A stretch of DNA of 64,000 nucleotides from Stramenopiles sp. TOSAG23-2 (GCA_900128395.1 LT649243.1:1-64000), one strand, 5' to 3'. Numbered from the stretch's first letter, positions 19,417 through 31,200 are shown. The notes: generated from the sequence alone by a model not told the origin. Numbers and translations: made by a program.

Positions 19417-20967
19417 ATGGCACCAGCAATCAAAGTAAAGATGCGCTATGCAGAAGGTGGAGAGGAATTGCATTACGTTATTAAATTTAAAGTACCGAAA
19501 AAATGGAAACCACAGACGACGGTAAAGTTAAAAGACCAATTTGTTGAAAGTTACAATGCAAAACATGGTGAGAAAAATATTTTGAAAGTTGAGGAAATAC
19601 ATTTAGTAACTAGCTCTGGAAAAATGTTATACGATGAGGATATTATTGAAAACACATTGTCCAAACGTGAAGATTTACAAGTAAAGCCTGGTGCTCCACC
19701 GAAAAAGAAAATAACACACTGGAGTCATCCGTCTGTAGCTGGTGCAAATAGAGCAAGTGGAGACAACAATTTAGGTGGCAGCACCTTAACATTCAACTAT
19801 TCTAAATGGGATAATTTGGATGTAAGCGATGAGGAGGAAGATGGTAAAGATTGTCATCCAAACATTGATAAGAAAAGTTGGGTACGTTTAAAAAAGCAAA
19901 AAAGAGAGGAGGAGAGAAGATTACAACGTGAAAAATTGGAAAAATTAACAAAAGATCGCGATGAGAAAAAGGAACGTTTGGAACGTATGAAGAAAAGCTT
20001 GCCGGAGAAAGAGCCAGAGGATGCTAGCGAAAAGGAATCGTATTATGAATTGCGACAAGAAATTCAAGATTTACAATTCAATTTGGACGATGCGGAAAAT
20101 GCTCTAGCAGATGCATTACGTAAGAAGAAATGGACGGCAGATGAATTGTGTGAAGTAAATGAAGATGTTACGACTAGTAATCCAAATAAAAATTCTACCA
20201 CGATGTTAACAACGACTGGTGGGACGAATAATAACAATAACGATTCCAATACATCCATGCCTGGCCCTGCGCCAATGCCATATGCTGATTACGATGACTA
20301 TGTCACTGCAAATGCTGGAATTATCCGTGGCTATGCTAAATTTACAGGGAAATATGATAAATATCGTGATTTTTTAATGTCCAACTTGGCCCTTTTGCAT
20401 GAGCATACTTGTGGTTATTTGCTACTCCTATGCTTAGATCATGAAATGAGTGGTAAACGCGAGGAAGCACGTTTAGTAGCACATAATTATCAAATCGTTC
20501 AGTTTATATTGGAACTAGCCACTGCAAATCTTTGGGATCCTCGTGATGCATTGCATGGGTTTTTTAAACGCATATATGATGATGTAAATCATGAGACATA
20601 TTTAAAAGGATTTAATATGGCAGTTGACGACTTTTTCAAAAAATTAATTGCAAGAGCAATTGAAAAGAAAGAAAAAGGGGAACCAAGTCCACTTGCTGAA
20701 GAGGTAAAAGCAAAGGAGTTACGACAGCAACAATTAGAAGAATTAGAAAATGAAGAACCTAGCAAAGTTGTAGTCGCTGAAGATGCGCCACTTGGACCTG
20801 GTGGTCTCTCTCCTCAAGAGGTTTTTGATAGTTTACCAGAGAAAATGCAAGAATGTTTTGCATCGCAAGATATACCACTGTTGCAAAAAGTGGTTGAGGA
20901 GATGCCTCAAGAGGAAGCTGCATATCATATGAAACGTTGTATTGATAGTGGCTTATGGGTACCATAA
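19417..20967 (+). CDS. CDC37: Hsp90 co-chaperone Cdc37 with N-terminal extension
   Basis: A 516-residue protein. Residues about 127-175 carry the hallmark Cdc37 kinase-binding motif: YSKWDNLDVSDEEED, then CHPNIDKKSW, then a basic coiled coil. The Ser in 'DVSDEE' corresponds to the CK2 site of Cdc37. A helical middle region (about 310-430, 'HEHTCGYLLLLCLDHEM') matches the Hsp90-binding domain, and the C-terminus ('MKRCIDSGLWVP') fits the family tail. Cdc37 loads protein kinases onto Hsp90. In most homologues the HPNID motif starts near residue 10. Here it is preceded by about 125 residues, including 'KMLYDEDIIENTLSKRE', with a possible ubiquitin-like fold. The ATG at 19417 is preferred because the frame before it is (GT)n-rich leader. 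Confidence 0.92.
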   Translation: MAPAIKVKMRYAEGGEELHYVIKFKVPKKWKPQTTVKLKDQFVESYNAKHGEKNILKVEEIHLVTSSGKMLYDEDIIENTLSKREDLQVKPGAPPKKKITHWSHPSVAGANRASGDNNLGGSTLTFNYSKWDNLDVSDEEEDGKDCHPNIDKKSWVRLKKQKREEERRLQREKLEKLTKDRDEKKERLERMKKSLPEKEPEDASEKESYYELRQEIQDLQFNLDDAENALADALRKKKWTADELCEVNEDVTTSNPNKNSTTMLTTTGGTNNNNNDSNTSMPGPAPMPYADYDDYVTANAGIIRGYAKFTGKYDKYRDFLMSNLALLHEHTCGYLLLLCLDHEMSGKREEARLVAHNYQIVQFILELATANLWDPRDALHGFFKRIYDDVNHETYLKGFNMAVDDFFKKLIARAIEKKEKGEPSPLAEEVKAKELRQQQLEELENEEPSKVVVAEDAPLGPGGLSPQEVFDSLPEKMQECFASQDIPLLQKVVEEMPQEEAAYHMKRCIDSGLWVP

Positions 20968-21439
20968 AACAGCAGAGTGCAAGTGGAAAGGATGTGTGTT
21001 TGCGTGTGTGTGTAATGTGTAATACTCTCTCTCTAACTATACGCGCGTGTGGAAATTTTTTATACTAAATGAGATACGTAATATATTCACATTTTCTTTT
21101 GTATGTGTACCGCGTAACCAGAGATATTATTATCTACACACACATTTTATTTTTCTATTCTCCTATATATTGCACCTTCATTCAGTGGTGCCATCAACCG
21201 GCGTATAATCAATCTAACTCATCTCATATTCAGGCCCATATTAATATACTGTAACACATATCCTCTGTATATATTATATATATATATAATAATATCTTGT
21301 ATATATATAACAAGAATCTTACAATATATATATACAACAACAACCAACTGTGGTAACTCGTAAATAAACATATGACGTAATAGATAAAGTATCTTTTACA
21401 TTTAATTCTAACAAAAAAAATTTTAAATATAATACAATA
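20968..21439. other. Intergenic, no gene seen
   Basis: About 470 bp with GT- and CT-microsatellites just after the Cdc37 stop and several (TA)n tracts before the TRMO start. No RNA gene or conserved ORF was recognised. Confidence 0.5.
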
Positions 21440-22441
21440 ATGTCATCAGCTTTATTATTACTTGGTTCATTTTCCACCATTATATTATTAAACAAACGTC
21501 GTAAGCAGCATTTACACAAAAAAAAGAAACAAATCAATAATAATGTAAAAAAGAAGAAAAACCAACCAGAAGAATATCCTGTTTATTCTATTGGAACGGT
21601 GCGGTCGTGTTTTCGGGAATGTCGTGGCACGCCACGTCAAGGCTTATATGCACCATCTACACGTGGTAAAATTATATTGAAAAAACAAATCCCATCTAGC
21701 TCATTGGATGGATTAGAAAATTTTTCTCATGCTTGGATATTATTTATATTTCATATGAATACCAACTTTCATTTAACGAAACGTGCACATACGGATAAAA
21801 GTTATAACTTCAGACCAAAAATCAAACCACCAAAATTAAAAGGGAAGTCAATTGGTTTATTTGCAACACGAACTCCTCATCGACCAAATGCAGTTGGGAT
21901 TACATTAGCAAAAATTGAATCTATATCATTGAAAGAACGTGCTGTGTATATTTCCGCATTGGATTTGGCAGATGGAACTCCTGTTGTAGATATTAAACCA
22001 TATGTAACACCATATGACAGTGTTCCATCGGCTATTACACCATCATGGTGTGGAGAGGACATTAATTTACAACGTGCAAATGTTAAAATAGCGGAGGAAC
22101 AAAAGAAAATTATATACCAAGCAGCCTCGGAAGGCAAATTGAGGCATTATAATAATGGAGATGATATTTGTAAAACAATAATTGAATTATTGTCTACAGA
22201 TATACGGCCATTAACTTCATATACTACAAATAGAAAGAAAACGAAGAAAAAAACATGCCGATTTAGATTCGACATGTTGCGAGTTGGTTTTATGGTTGTG
22301 ACAGAAGAGAGTAACGATGAAAGTAATAACCCATCTACTACAAATTGTATTATTGTAAATGAAATTATTGTTGAAACAGAAAGAGATGAACGTGATATGT
22401 TGAAAGGAAAGAAACAAAGGTATCCGACAACAAACAAGTAA
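21440..22441 (+). CDS. TRMO: tRNA (adenine37-N6)-methyltransferase TRMO/TsaA family
   Basis: A 333-residue protein. Residues about 50-215 match the TsaA/TrmO beta-barrel fold, which uses S-adenosylmethionine to methylate N6-threonylcarbamoyl-A37 in tRNA-Thr. Visible signatures are 'VYSIGTVRSCFRECRGTPRQG', the DGLENFSHAW strand, the 'IGLFATRTPHRPNAVGITLA' active-site loop with R-x-P-N, and 'LDLADGTPVVDIKPY'. The N-terminal 20 residues are strongly hydrophobic and followed by Arg/Lys, so the protein may be membrane-anchored or organelle-targeted, which is not typical of the family. The C-terminal 120 residues are less conserved and lysine-rich. The ATG at 21440 is well isolated. Confidence 0.92.
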   Translation: MSSALLLLGSFSTIILLNKRRKQHLHKKKKQINNNVKKKKNQPEEYPVYSIGTVRSCFRECRGTPRQGLYAPSTRGKIILKKQIPSSSLDGLENFSHAWILFIFHMNTNFHLTKRAHTDKSYNFRPKIKPPKLKGKSIGLFATRTPHRPNAVGITLAKIESISLKERAVYISALDLADGTPVVDIKPYVTPYDSVPSAITPSWCGEDINLQRANVKIAEEQKKIIYQAASEGKLRHYNNGDDICKTIIELLSTDIRPLTSYTTNRKKTKKKTCRFRFDMLRVGFMVVTEESNDESNNPSTTNCIIVNEIIVETERDERDMLKGKKQRYPTTNK

Positions 22442-22754
22442 ACAGACGAGAATCACATTAAAATTGTCTAGAAAACAAATATGCATACTCACGGTACAAA
22501 ATTTATCTACAGGGGGGTATACACATTAAAATAATTACATTAAAGTAAAAACAAAATAATATATTACTCTTCGTATATATTTCTATAAAATGTACGAGTA
22601 ATACGCACACTTTTGTGCACTTTATTTACGATTTCTCAAATAAAAAAAGCGAGAGACACTCGCGAGAAAAAGAAAAAATTGTACGTACCCACCACGATGG
22701 TGTGAAGATACATTCGTACATAATGCTATACATAATGCTATTGCATAAAATGCC
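22442..22754. other. Convergent intergenic, no gene seen
   Basis: 313 bp between TRMO and the phosphatase gene. It is AT-rich, with a short inverted pair around 'gcgagagacactcgc' (about 22650-22664) that could form a small hairpin. Nothing else was recognised. Confidence 0.5.
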
Positions 22755-25320
22755 TTATAACTTTGCATTAATAATTTGATTCTTATCATTGTTATCCGCG
22801 TCAAAATCTATTTGTTGATTTACACGCAACAAAAACTTAAGATCATTTATTTCATCAGTTGTTAAACCTACTTCCTCTGATAAATAAGTTTCTACATTTC
22901 CATATCTCTTCAAAAATTTTACTATTGTTGCTTCCATGATCTCAGGCACAGACAAAAACAATGACTTAATAGTTTCTATTTTGAAATCATTTACTTTTGC
23001 ACGTCCTTCTGGCGGAGCATGGCGTTTGAACTCTTCAATAAATTCTTCATCTGTATCCCATTGTGTAACACGTAAGCTGGTAAATTCATTGGATTCGCCA
23101 TAATCATCGATAATTTCAAAATCTTTGCTACCAGCTATCATACCAAATAACATAGCAATGAAACCAGTTCGGTCTTTCCCAGTTGCACAATGATAAACAA
23201 TTGGCCATTTACTTTCATCTAGGACGTACTCTTTAAAAAATCGTTTTATATATTTGCTGCCGATTCGTAACATTTCCATGTAAACGTAAGATTGTCCATC
23301 AATAGGACCCATGTTATCAACAGATGGCATAAATAAATTTGGCATTAAAGACTCAGGCGTCAAGCCATCCATTACTGGGATCAATACTTTTTCAACATGA
23401 TCAGGCAGATGTTCAGGGCGTTCAACATCATCATTTGCTGAACGTAGATCAATAATTGTTTTAACTTTATACTTATTCACTAAAGTTTCAATCCCTTTTT
23501 TCGTAGCCCAGTTGACACTCTCGCTGCGAAATATAATACCAGGTCGAAAATTACTTAAGTTTTTTGCCATGTCTCTAAAATTATGTAAACCATCAATTTC
23601 TTCTCGATTGAAATTCCGGACAGATAAGATTTGTCTTAATTGTCCAACTTCTGTGGTTGTAAAGCCAAGAAGATCGATTAAATAATTATCAACTGTCTTA
23701 AATGTCTCTTTGAACAATCGTATTGTTGCAGCCATCGATTCACGATTTGCCAAAAAAGAATATCGTATAGTAGATACACTAAAAGATTTCATTCCACTCT
23801 TTGATCCTGCCGGTGCATGCTTTGTTACCCTAGCCATGATGTCTTCGTCAGACATAGTTGGTGGAAACTCTTTTTCTGTAAATGCTTTTGATTCATGAAA
23901 ATCAGCAACAATATCTTCCTCATATGAGTTTGTTAATAACCCCGCTAACATAGATATAATACCAGTTCTGTCTTTTCCAGTTGCCTGTGAGCGTATCGTA
24001 TCAATGAGTGATGATGTGTTAGAAAGGATGTTGTCCTTTTTATTTTTAGTTTTATAGGCGAATATAGAATTTACTTACACAATGGAAAACAATAGGTAAA
24101 TTTTCAGGTTTTAAAATCACTTTGAAAAAATCACGTATTGCCTCTTTTCCTACCTTTAAAATATGCAGATACATTCTACCAGTACCTTCATATTCACCAT
24201 ATTGTTCTACTAACGGTAAAAAATTATTAGGCATTTTTGTTTCTGGAGTTTTTTGATCAAGCATTGGCATTACCATACGTTTCACAGCTGATGATGGAAG
24301 TGGATCTCTAGGATCTGTCTCTGCTCTTAAATCAATAACAGTTTTAATATTATATTCTTCAATCAATTGTTGCTTTCCTAAATCACTTGCCCAATCAAAA
24401 TTTTCACTTCGATATAATAAATCAGGTTTAATGTTTGAAAAATAAAATGATAAGTCGCGAAAATTTTCTAATCCATCTATCCTATGAATTCGCCTATTAG
24501 GTCTGATACATAAGATATGGCGTAATTGCTGTACTTCCATTCCGGTTAAACCAACATGGTTGATTAAATAATTATCAATGTTACCATATTCTTCTCGAAA
24601 AAGTCGAATCGTTTCTGCCATAATTTCATAGGTTGCTTCAAATGAACTTTTAATTACAGGCATAAGTTCTAATGGTGGTTTTCTACCAGCTGGTGCATGT
24701 TTGAAAAATTCTTTTTGAAACTCTTCCAATGTCATATCTACAGGAAAGTCTTTTTCCATATATTTTTGTGTTTCAAAATAATCATTACATATTTCTTCAT
24801 CGCGAGCACTTGTCAATAACCCAAATATCATTGCAACCATACCGGTTCTGTCCTTTCCTGTGGCGCAGTGAAATGCCAATGGAAACATTGTTCTAACACT
24901 ATTATCAAGGATTGCTTTGAAGAAAGTCTTCATTCCATTTATACCTTGTTTACATAGCCATATATACATTTTCCCTTGACCTAACGTAGGCCCAAAATCT
25001 CGAAGAAATGCTGGAAAATTTGTATTCATTTGGGATGCAGGAGTTAACTCATCCATGATTATAGCCATTATTTTTCGCACTCCTGTAGGTGCATCGTACA
25101 TTTCATCACTCAAAGCACGTAAATCTACTATCGTGCGCATGTTGTAATTTTCAACAAACTCCTTTCTTCCTTTGTCACTTGCAAATAGATAATTTTCACT
25201 CCTATACATTAATCCAGGCTTAATGTTCGAAAAGAACAAGCTTAAATCCCTGAAATTATACATACCATCTGGTTGTACTGGGGTATTATTATTATTATTA
25301 GTTGGGAGGGTCGTCGTCAT
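22755..25320 (-). CDS. Triple-domain tyrosine phosphatase-like protein, complement(join(22755..23984,24079..25320))
   Basis: Two exons joined in phase 0 across a 94-bp intron (GTAAGT at 24078-24073, CAG ending at 23985) encode 823 residues. Three tandem domains of the Y_phosphatase3 (Siw14/LipA-like, PF13350) type begin at about residues 20, 285 and 548 with 'NFRDL.....IKPGLMYRSE'-type motifs and 'TIVDLRA'. Each has an intact P-loop HCATGKDRTG, with the nucleophilic Cys at about 152, 414 and 680. The intron sits exactly after Cys414, so splicing is needed to complete the second active site. This restores the motif and strongly supports the join. The substrate may be phosphotyrosine, phosphoinositide or inositol pyrophosphate. 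The sequence does not decide which. Confidence 0.9.
23985..24078 (-). other. Intron inside the second phosphatase active site
   Basis: A 94-bp intron with a GTAAGT donor and CTCACAG acceptor (minus strand). It interrupts the P-loop between His-Cys and Ala-Thr-Gly-Lys-Asp-Arg. It is one of only two introns supported in the window. Confidence 0.88.
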
Positions 25321-25612
25321 TTGAATATATATATATATATATATATGGTATATATTGTGAGTTGATTATATTGTATTTAATGGCAGAATTTATCGTATTT
25401 TGATTTTTCTACTTTTTTCATATTCTTTTCCAATATATATATATATTGTTCCCTATAGGTATCGATAGTATCGCATCATTAGACTGAAAAGAAATCAAGA
25501 AAAAAGTAGTTGGAAAGAAGTTAATATTATATCACACAGTGTAAACATAACACTTTTATATATATAATAAATGCATGTGGTGTGAATAAGATATAAAAAT
25601 ATATAACACAAA

Positions 25613-26980
25613 TTACTTTTTATTTTTACTCCTACTATATGTACGTCTCATAGTACTTTTCACGATTTTTAATTCTGCTTCAACAAGATCAACAGCATCT
25701 AATAACATATCAATGGCATCATCGCTTATTTTATCCCGTTCATCTAATTCAATAATATCTAATGTTTTTGTTAAATTAGCTTCATTTATTTCTATTGCTT
25801 TGGTTATTAATTTAATACCAGTCATTGTCAAGTTACAACGTGCTAAACTTAATGTGTTTAATTTAGTAACATTTTCCAACCATATAGCAATTTGTTCTGC
25901 TGCTTCATTTCCAATTGTATTTCCATCAAAACGTAATGTTTTCAAACATATTGTTTTATTATCACGGATTGCTTTCATTAAACCTGCACAATCACTGTCA
26001 TTGAAATAACAATCACGGAATTCCAATCTTCGTAAACCAGCTTTGTTTTCCGATAATGCATCTGCAATTTCCCCTGAACCCTCTGAACTATATTTATCGG
26101 ATTTAAATATATCATAAACTTCAATACGCGTTGGATTTGCCATGTTTGGAAATCCACGAGAATATCGACAACAAGTAATAATTGTATCAAAACGCGCAGT
26201 TGAAAAATGCTCCAAGTCATTAACTGTCATTAAATCTGTCATTGAATCGGATACTTCTCTTTTAATATCTTTTTTTGATGATAATATTTTATCTCTCATT
26301 TTTTTCTTCTCTTTCATTTTAACACGTTCCATTAAATTACCTGTATATCCATCTTCATAACTGCGACCTCTACCTCTTGAATTGCCATAATATCCATTAC
26401 TCCTATTCCCATCTCGCAATATTCCAGGTATTCTACCAAGCGTTTTACGTATTTGTTCCTCTTCATCAACTTCCCGAGCACTATCCATCATACGTTTGGA
26501 TTCAATAAGATAACTAGGTCGGCGCCTTCCATTTGAACCTCGGTTATGGCTAACTACTTTTTTTCTTGAAGAAGAACTACTTTTTGTAGAAGAATATTGT
26601 TGTATACTTGAACGTCGCCGTTTTGGTTTTGGTTTTTCTTGTTTCCAAGATGGTGGTGAAGCATTGTTTCGATCACGATATATAGATTTTTTGTAATAAT
26701 CTATATCATCTGAGTCTTCAGAAAATTTTCTACTTCTTCTTCTATTATTATTATTCATTCTCTTATTATTTTTATATGATTGTGAATAAGTAGTTGTTGA
26801 CGATACAAAATTATTAGCTTGTATAGAAGAACGTCTACGTGTTTTTTTATACATTTCCTTTCTCCAATTATTGCTGTCTCGCCGTCTGTTTATATCTTCA
26901 AATTCATCGAATTCATCATCGTCTTCGCCGGAATCACAATCGTTTTGTACGTATGAAATGGAACTTCGCCATGAAGCCAT
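25613..26980 (-). CDS. Leucine-rich-repeat protein with basic disordered N-terminus
   Basis: A 455-residue protein. Residues 1-260 are low complexity and rich in Arg, Ser, Lys and Asn, with an acidic DDDEFDEFED patch near residue 20. This region looks disordered and possibly nucleic-acid-binding or nuclear. Residues about 290-420 contain ribonuclease-inhibitor-type LRRs, such as 'LRRLEFRDCYFNDSDCAGL', 'LKTLRFDGNTIGNEAAEQIA' and 'LNTLSLARCNLTMTGIKLI', which form a protein-interaction surface. There is no membrane segment and no enzymatic motif. The ATG at 26980 fits the composition change at the N-terminus. Its role is unknown. Confidence 0.82.
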   Translation of the reverse strand: MASWRSSISYVQNDCDSGEDDDEFDEFEDINRRRDSNNWRKEMYKKTRRRSSIQANNFVSSTTTYSQSYKNNKRMNNNNRRRSRKFSEDSDDIDYYKKSIYRDRNNASPPSWKQEKPKPKRRRSSIQQYSSTKSSSSSRKKVVSHNRGSNGRRRPSYLIESKRMMDSAREVDEEEQIRKTLGRIPGILRDGNRSNGYYGNSRGRGRSYEDGYTGNLMERVKMKEKKKMRDKILSSKKDIKREVSDSMTDLMTVNDLEHFSTARFDTIITCCRYSRGFPNMANPTRIEVYDIFKSDKYSSEGSGEIADALSENKAGLRRLEFRDCYFNDSDCAGLMKAIRDNKTICLKTLRFDGNTIGNEAAEQIAIWLENVTKLNTLSLARCNLTMTGIKLITKAIEINEANLTKTLDIIELDERDKISDDAIDMLLDAVDLVEAELKIVKSTMRRTYSRSKNKK

Positions 26981-27192
26981 ATTATTTATTGTTTTGGATT
27001 GTTTTGTTTGTTATTACTATTAGTATAAATAACTTAATAAATTATATTTAAAAAAAATATCTTTTTTTTTTTTATGATTATATATATTTAACAACAATTA
27101 ACAATGAATTCAAACAAAACGCGTACTAAACTTATGTTGCTGGTGTTGTTGTTGTTGCTGTTGTTGAATATAAGTTTGCTAATACTTGATAT

Positions 27193-27838
27193 ATGTTTCA
27201 TATATATATCACACATGTCGTCTCTGTCTTTGTTGGTCTATTTTTGACCTATGCGTCTATGCGGCACACATTTTTTTGTATTGGATGTGAGTTGTTGCAG
27301 TTGTGTTTGTTGTATAAATTACTACACAACCCAGGATTTACTAGGTACATACCATTGGCTACTGTCATTAATTTTATCTTAAATCTTAAAAGCTGCAAAC
27401 CGTCTACTACGTCGTTTTGTATTCTATAATTCCCCTTCCTATTATATTTATTTACTAGGTACATACCATTGGCTACATATCATTGGCTATCTTAAACGCT
27501 GCAAACCGTCTACTACGTCGTTTTGTATTCTATAATTCCCCTTCCTATTATATTTATTTACTAGGTACATACCATTGGCTACTGTCATTAATTTTATCAG
27601 TCCATTTTCGCAATTTGATGCTTATATACATAAATTATTAGATATTGATATATGGTTTTTGGCTATAATACAAAAGTTGCGAAAATCTCCTGCATTCCAA
27701 TTCTTGGTTCTTGCCGTGAATCACTTCGTACTTATGGCTATACTAAATACCTGTAATATATCTATCAAATATATACAATGGTATGTCTATCTTGTATTTT
27801 TTGTAAACTTTATTTCAAAAAGTTTTGGTTATTTTTAG
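27193..27838 (+). pseudogene. Membrane-protein ORF interrupted by a tandem duplication
   Basis: An open frame from the ATG at 27193 to 27429 encodes hydrophobic helices and reads through 'TRYIPLATVINFI' at the first repeat copy. It then runs out of frame in the duplicated DNA. The same 13 residues occur again at the third copy (about 27558-27597), and the frame continues for about 80 hydrophobic residues to a stop at 27838. The duplicated tract is 220 bp, which is not a multiple of three. The simplest reading is one small membrane protein of about 140 residues, split by a duplication. The family is not recognised. An assembly artefact or an unrelated chance ORF cannot be excluded. Confidence 0.45.
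27337..27600. repeat. Tandem duplication, unit about 106-110 bp, 2+ copies
   Basis: The word 'tttactaggtacatacc' occurs at 27337, 27451 and 27557. The adjoining 'gctgcaaaccgtctactacg' occurs at 27392 and 27498. The copies differ by small indels near 'ggctac'. The array splits the membrane-protein ORF described above. Confidence 0.85.
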
Positions 27839-28220
27839 AATTTAGAAGTTCAAAATTGCTGTAAAAAAAATAATAATATGTAACAGCACAACACTATTGC
27901 ACTATTATTAATAGTAGAAAATATATATATTATAAATACAAATACAAATATATTTCTACACATTGACAGCAAGAAAAAGTAAAACAAATCATCCAAACAA
28001 TATATATATAATAACTTCGTGTATGATATACATTTCATCATTGTGAATTTAATATTGAATATTTTCGTTCGTTTTTTTCCTTCCAGTCTTCTTACCATTG
28101 TTTGTTTGTTGTTCTATACTTTTATTTTTATTCAATAACATTTATTAATAATTTAATAATTATTAATACGTGTATGTATATATAACATTTTTGTCTTATT
28201 TTGTCTATAAAAAAAAAAAT

Positions 28221-31200
28221 ATGGATGTAACTAAATCTACTGTTGGTCGTGCACCATTACCGAAACGTACGGAAAGGGATATGCATTCAGATACATATGA
28301 AGCCAACTTAAAAAGTGGGACATTTGCATTGCCAAAAGGAGTAACATCGTTATCTCAATCATTTCAACGTTTTGAACTGGATAAACAGGCTGAAAAAGAA
28401 CTTGAAAAGATGCAACAGCGTTTGGAAGATGATAGACGCAAATATGAAATGTTAAAAGATATTAGAAAGAAGAAGCAACAAGCAGCAATGCATGCGCGTG
28501 CTACGGAACTCAGTGCTAGATTACAAGAGCTAGAAACACAAGAAAGTGATGAACGTTTTAAACGTGTGCAATTACGTGGACGTTTACAAAAATTAAGAGA
28601 AGAGGAAAAAAGTAAAGAAGATAGGGAAAGAGAGCTTAGTAAACAATTATGGGTTTTAGAGCGTGATCATGCAGTGGAAGAAATAGCAGAATTGAAAATG
28701 AAAGCAGCAGCTATTCGTGCAAAACGAGAAGCGGTTACTTTGCAATTAGATATAGCAGATACACATGTAACGACGATTGAGGAGGAACGTGTACAACGTG
28801 GTCGAAGCAATTACGATAAATTAAAAGACATGTTGAGCCATGCAGATACATTACAACAACAATTAGAAGCTGGTGGGTTTGATGAAGTGCAAAAAGCATC
28901 TGCTGCAACAAAATTATTAGATCAAGTAGAAACAGGAAAGAACCAAGGGGACGGTGGCCAATTATTTAAATTAAGCGACGAAGTAGAAAATATGCGTAAA
29001 ATGCAGCGTGAGCGTGAGGCTAGTCTACGTGCAAATCATTTAAAGCAATTAAATGCGAAGAGGAAAGAATTGCATGATAGACAAATGCAAATAACAATAG
29101 AAAGGAGAAATTTACGTCTTTTACAACGTAAAGGGGCAGATGCACTTGCGGATATTGAATTCGGTCATGGGCCTCCATTAGAATATATAATAGCAAATGA
29201 AAGAGCAAAACGGGAAGATGGGGAAGATGGGGATGTGTCTGAAGATACAGATTCAGAAGAAGAGCCACTAGATGAATTTGTTGAAAATGTTACAAAAAAT
29301 ATTAGAAATATAAAATTAAAAATGCAAGAATTAAAAGATGAATTGCCAAAAATTCCATTATTAAAAGTCAAAGGTAGATGGGAAAATACGCCTATGGGCC
29401 AGCCATATAATGGGTATATGGGGAAAAAGTCATATTTAAAATCACAAATGCCTACGTATAAAATTTGTAGAGAGTTTGCCTTTAATATTGTTGAAAAGAC
29501 TTTTTATAAATTATTTGTGCTTCGACCGACACGGAAAAATGCAGAAAAAGCTATTAGGCAATTAAATGATAGAAAGAAAATGGATTCTAGATTATTAGAA
29601 AAAGAGCAAGAAAACAAAGCAATGCGTTGGATATTGCAAGATATAGTAAATAGTGAAGTTCAAGACATTTGTTACAGCATTGCATATGAACGTAATTTAG
29701 TAGTAAAAAAATCAGAAACAATGGGTCTCAATTTAATTTTAAAATCATTTCCGGAAGATCAACTTCAAGGAAATATGTCAATTATGAAAAATGCATTTGA
29801 GGAAATGATTAAGCGAAGGGAGAAACGTAACGAGTCCTCCACATCAAGACGTGCCCATCAAAAATCGACATTGAATTTGACACATGATAAACGTCATGTT
29901 TCTCATAAACGTGCAAAAGATGTTGGTGTTAAAACTGCAGATGACAAAGAAGAAGAAAAAGAGGAGCTTGATCCAGACGTTGTATTTGTACCAACCGTAT
30001 CGCGTACATTAAATAGACCACAATTGCCGTTGTATTACGTCAAAACAGAGAAAGAGTATTGGAAACGTATCGATATCAAATGGTCCGAACTTACTCTTCC
30101 GTCTAATGTATTGAAGCGTGCAGGTTTAATTACATGCATCGCTCTTAGTCCGGATGGTCGATTTTTATATACTGGGCACGATAAAGGTTCCGGTTTGCTT
30201 TGGGATTGCTTTTGGCATCCACCATTATTGATTCGTGCGTCGTATCGTGATAAAATGCCAAAAGAAAAATTCTCCCCAGTCGTTCAAGCTATATTTGGTA
30301 TAGGTGGTAGTGGTCATCGTATTGCAACGATTGATAAGAAAAACATCGTACGTATTTGGTCCACTGAAACGATTGTTAAACAAAAAATACATTCTAAACT
30401 ATCAGAATTTTTCCCAGCAAAAATGCGAGATGTAGTAAAGAAACCACCACCAACATCATTAATTGCGATGATTAATCCAGCTGATCATGCGCAAACTATG
30501 AATAAGAGTGATAAAGAAGAGGCATTGTTTCCAACTGCACTTCGTTTTCACCCTTCGATCACGGTAACTGGACAACAACCATCATTAATGATTGGTTTAG
30601 GAAAAGGTTTAATAGTTAAGCATAATTTAGCATCTGACAGTCCTGTTTTATTTAAACGACCATATGCAACGGAAGACATAACAAACCCATTGATTAAAGG
30701 TAATACAAGAGATCCTGAGAAAATTGATGCAAATAATAAATTAAATGATTGTGGTTGTCGCACGAAACCAAAAGTGAAACGTGAATTTTTCCAAGCACAT
30801 ACGAATCGCATTATTTATGTAGATTTTGTTGGCACGGCATCATCGGAGGATGATCCAACTACGATGGCTGTATCTGTAGATGAAACTGGCCATGTTTTCT
30901 TTTGGCCATATACAAAAGAAGGTTTCAGTGGTTTTGGATGGTTTACTCCATCTCATAAATATAAGATTAGAAATCATACTACTGGAAAAACGGAAACTAC
31001 GAAATTAAAAGTAAAAGCGGCAACTTGCAACTTAGCACGTACACAATTAATTTTATTAGTCCATGCTAAAACATTTAAATTAGGTACAAAAAGCACGAAA
31101 AAAACTGGTGATTTACGCATATTATTTTTTGATTTGCAATCAAAAGAAGTTTTAAAATGGATGATACCTGTTAGTACAAAGCCTATTCACGAAGACGAAG

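Larger units (their letters stand above)
26981..28220. other. Gene-poor stretch with a broken membrane-protein ORF
   Basis: 1.24 kb between divergent genes. It contains a (TTG)n-rich run at about 27137-27167, an ORF pair interrupted by a tandem duplication (27193-27838) and TA tracts. No other gene was recognised. Confidence 0.55.

Noticed and set aside
22755-25320. Two separate phosphatase genes
   Set aside because: The gap between the two frames has a perfect GTAAGT..CAG intron that rejoins the HC|ATGKDRTG motif in phase, so one gene is far more likely.
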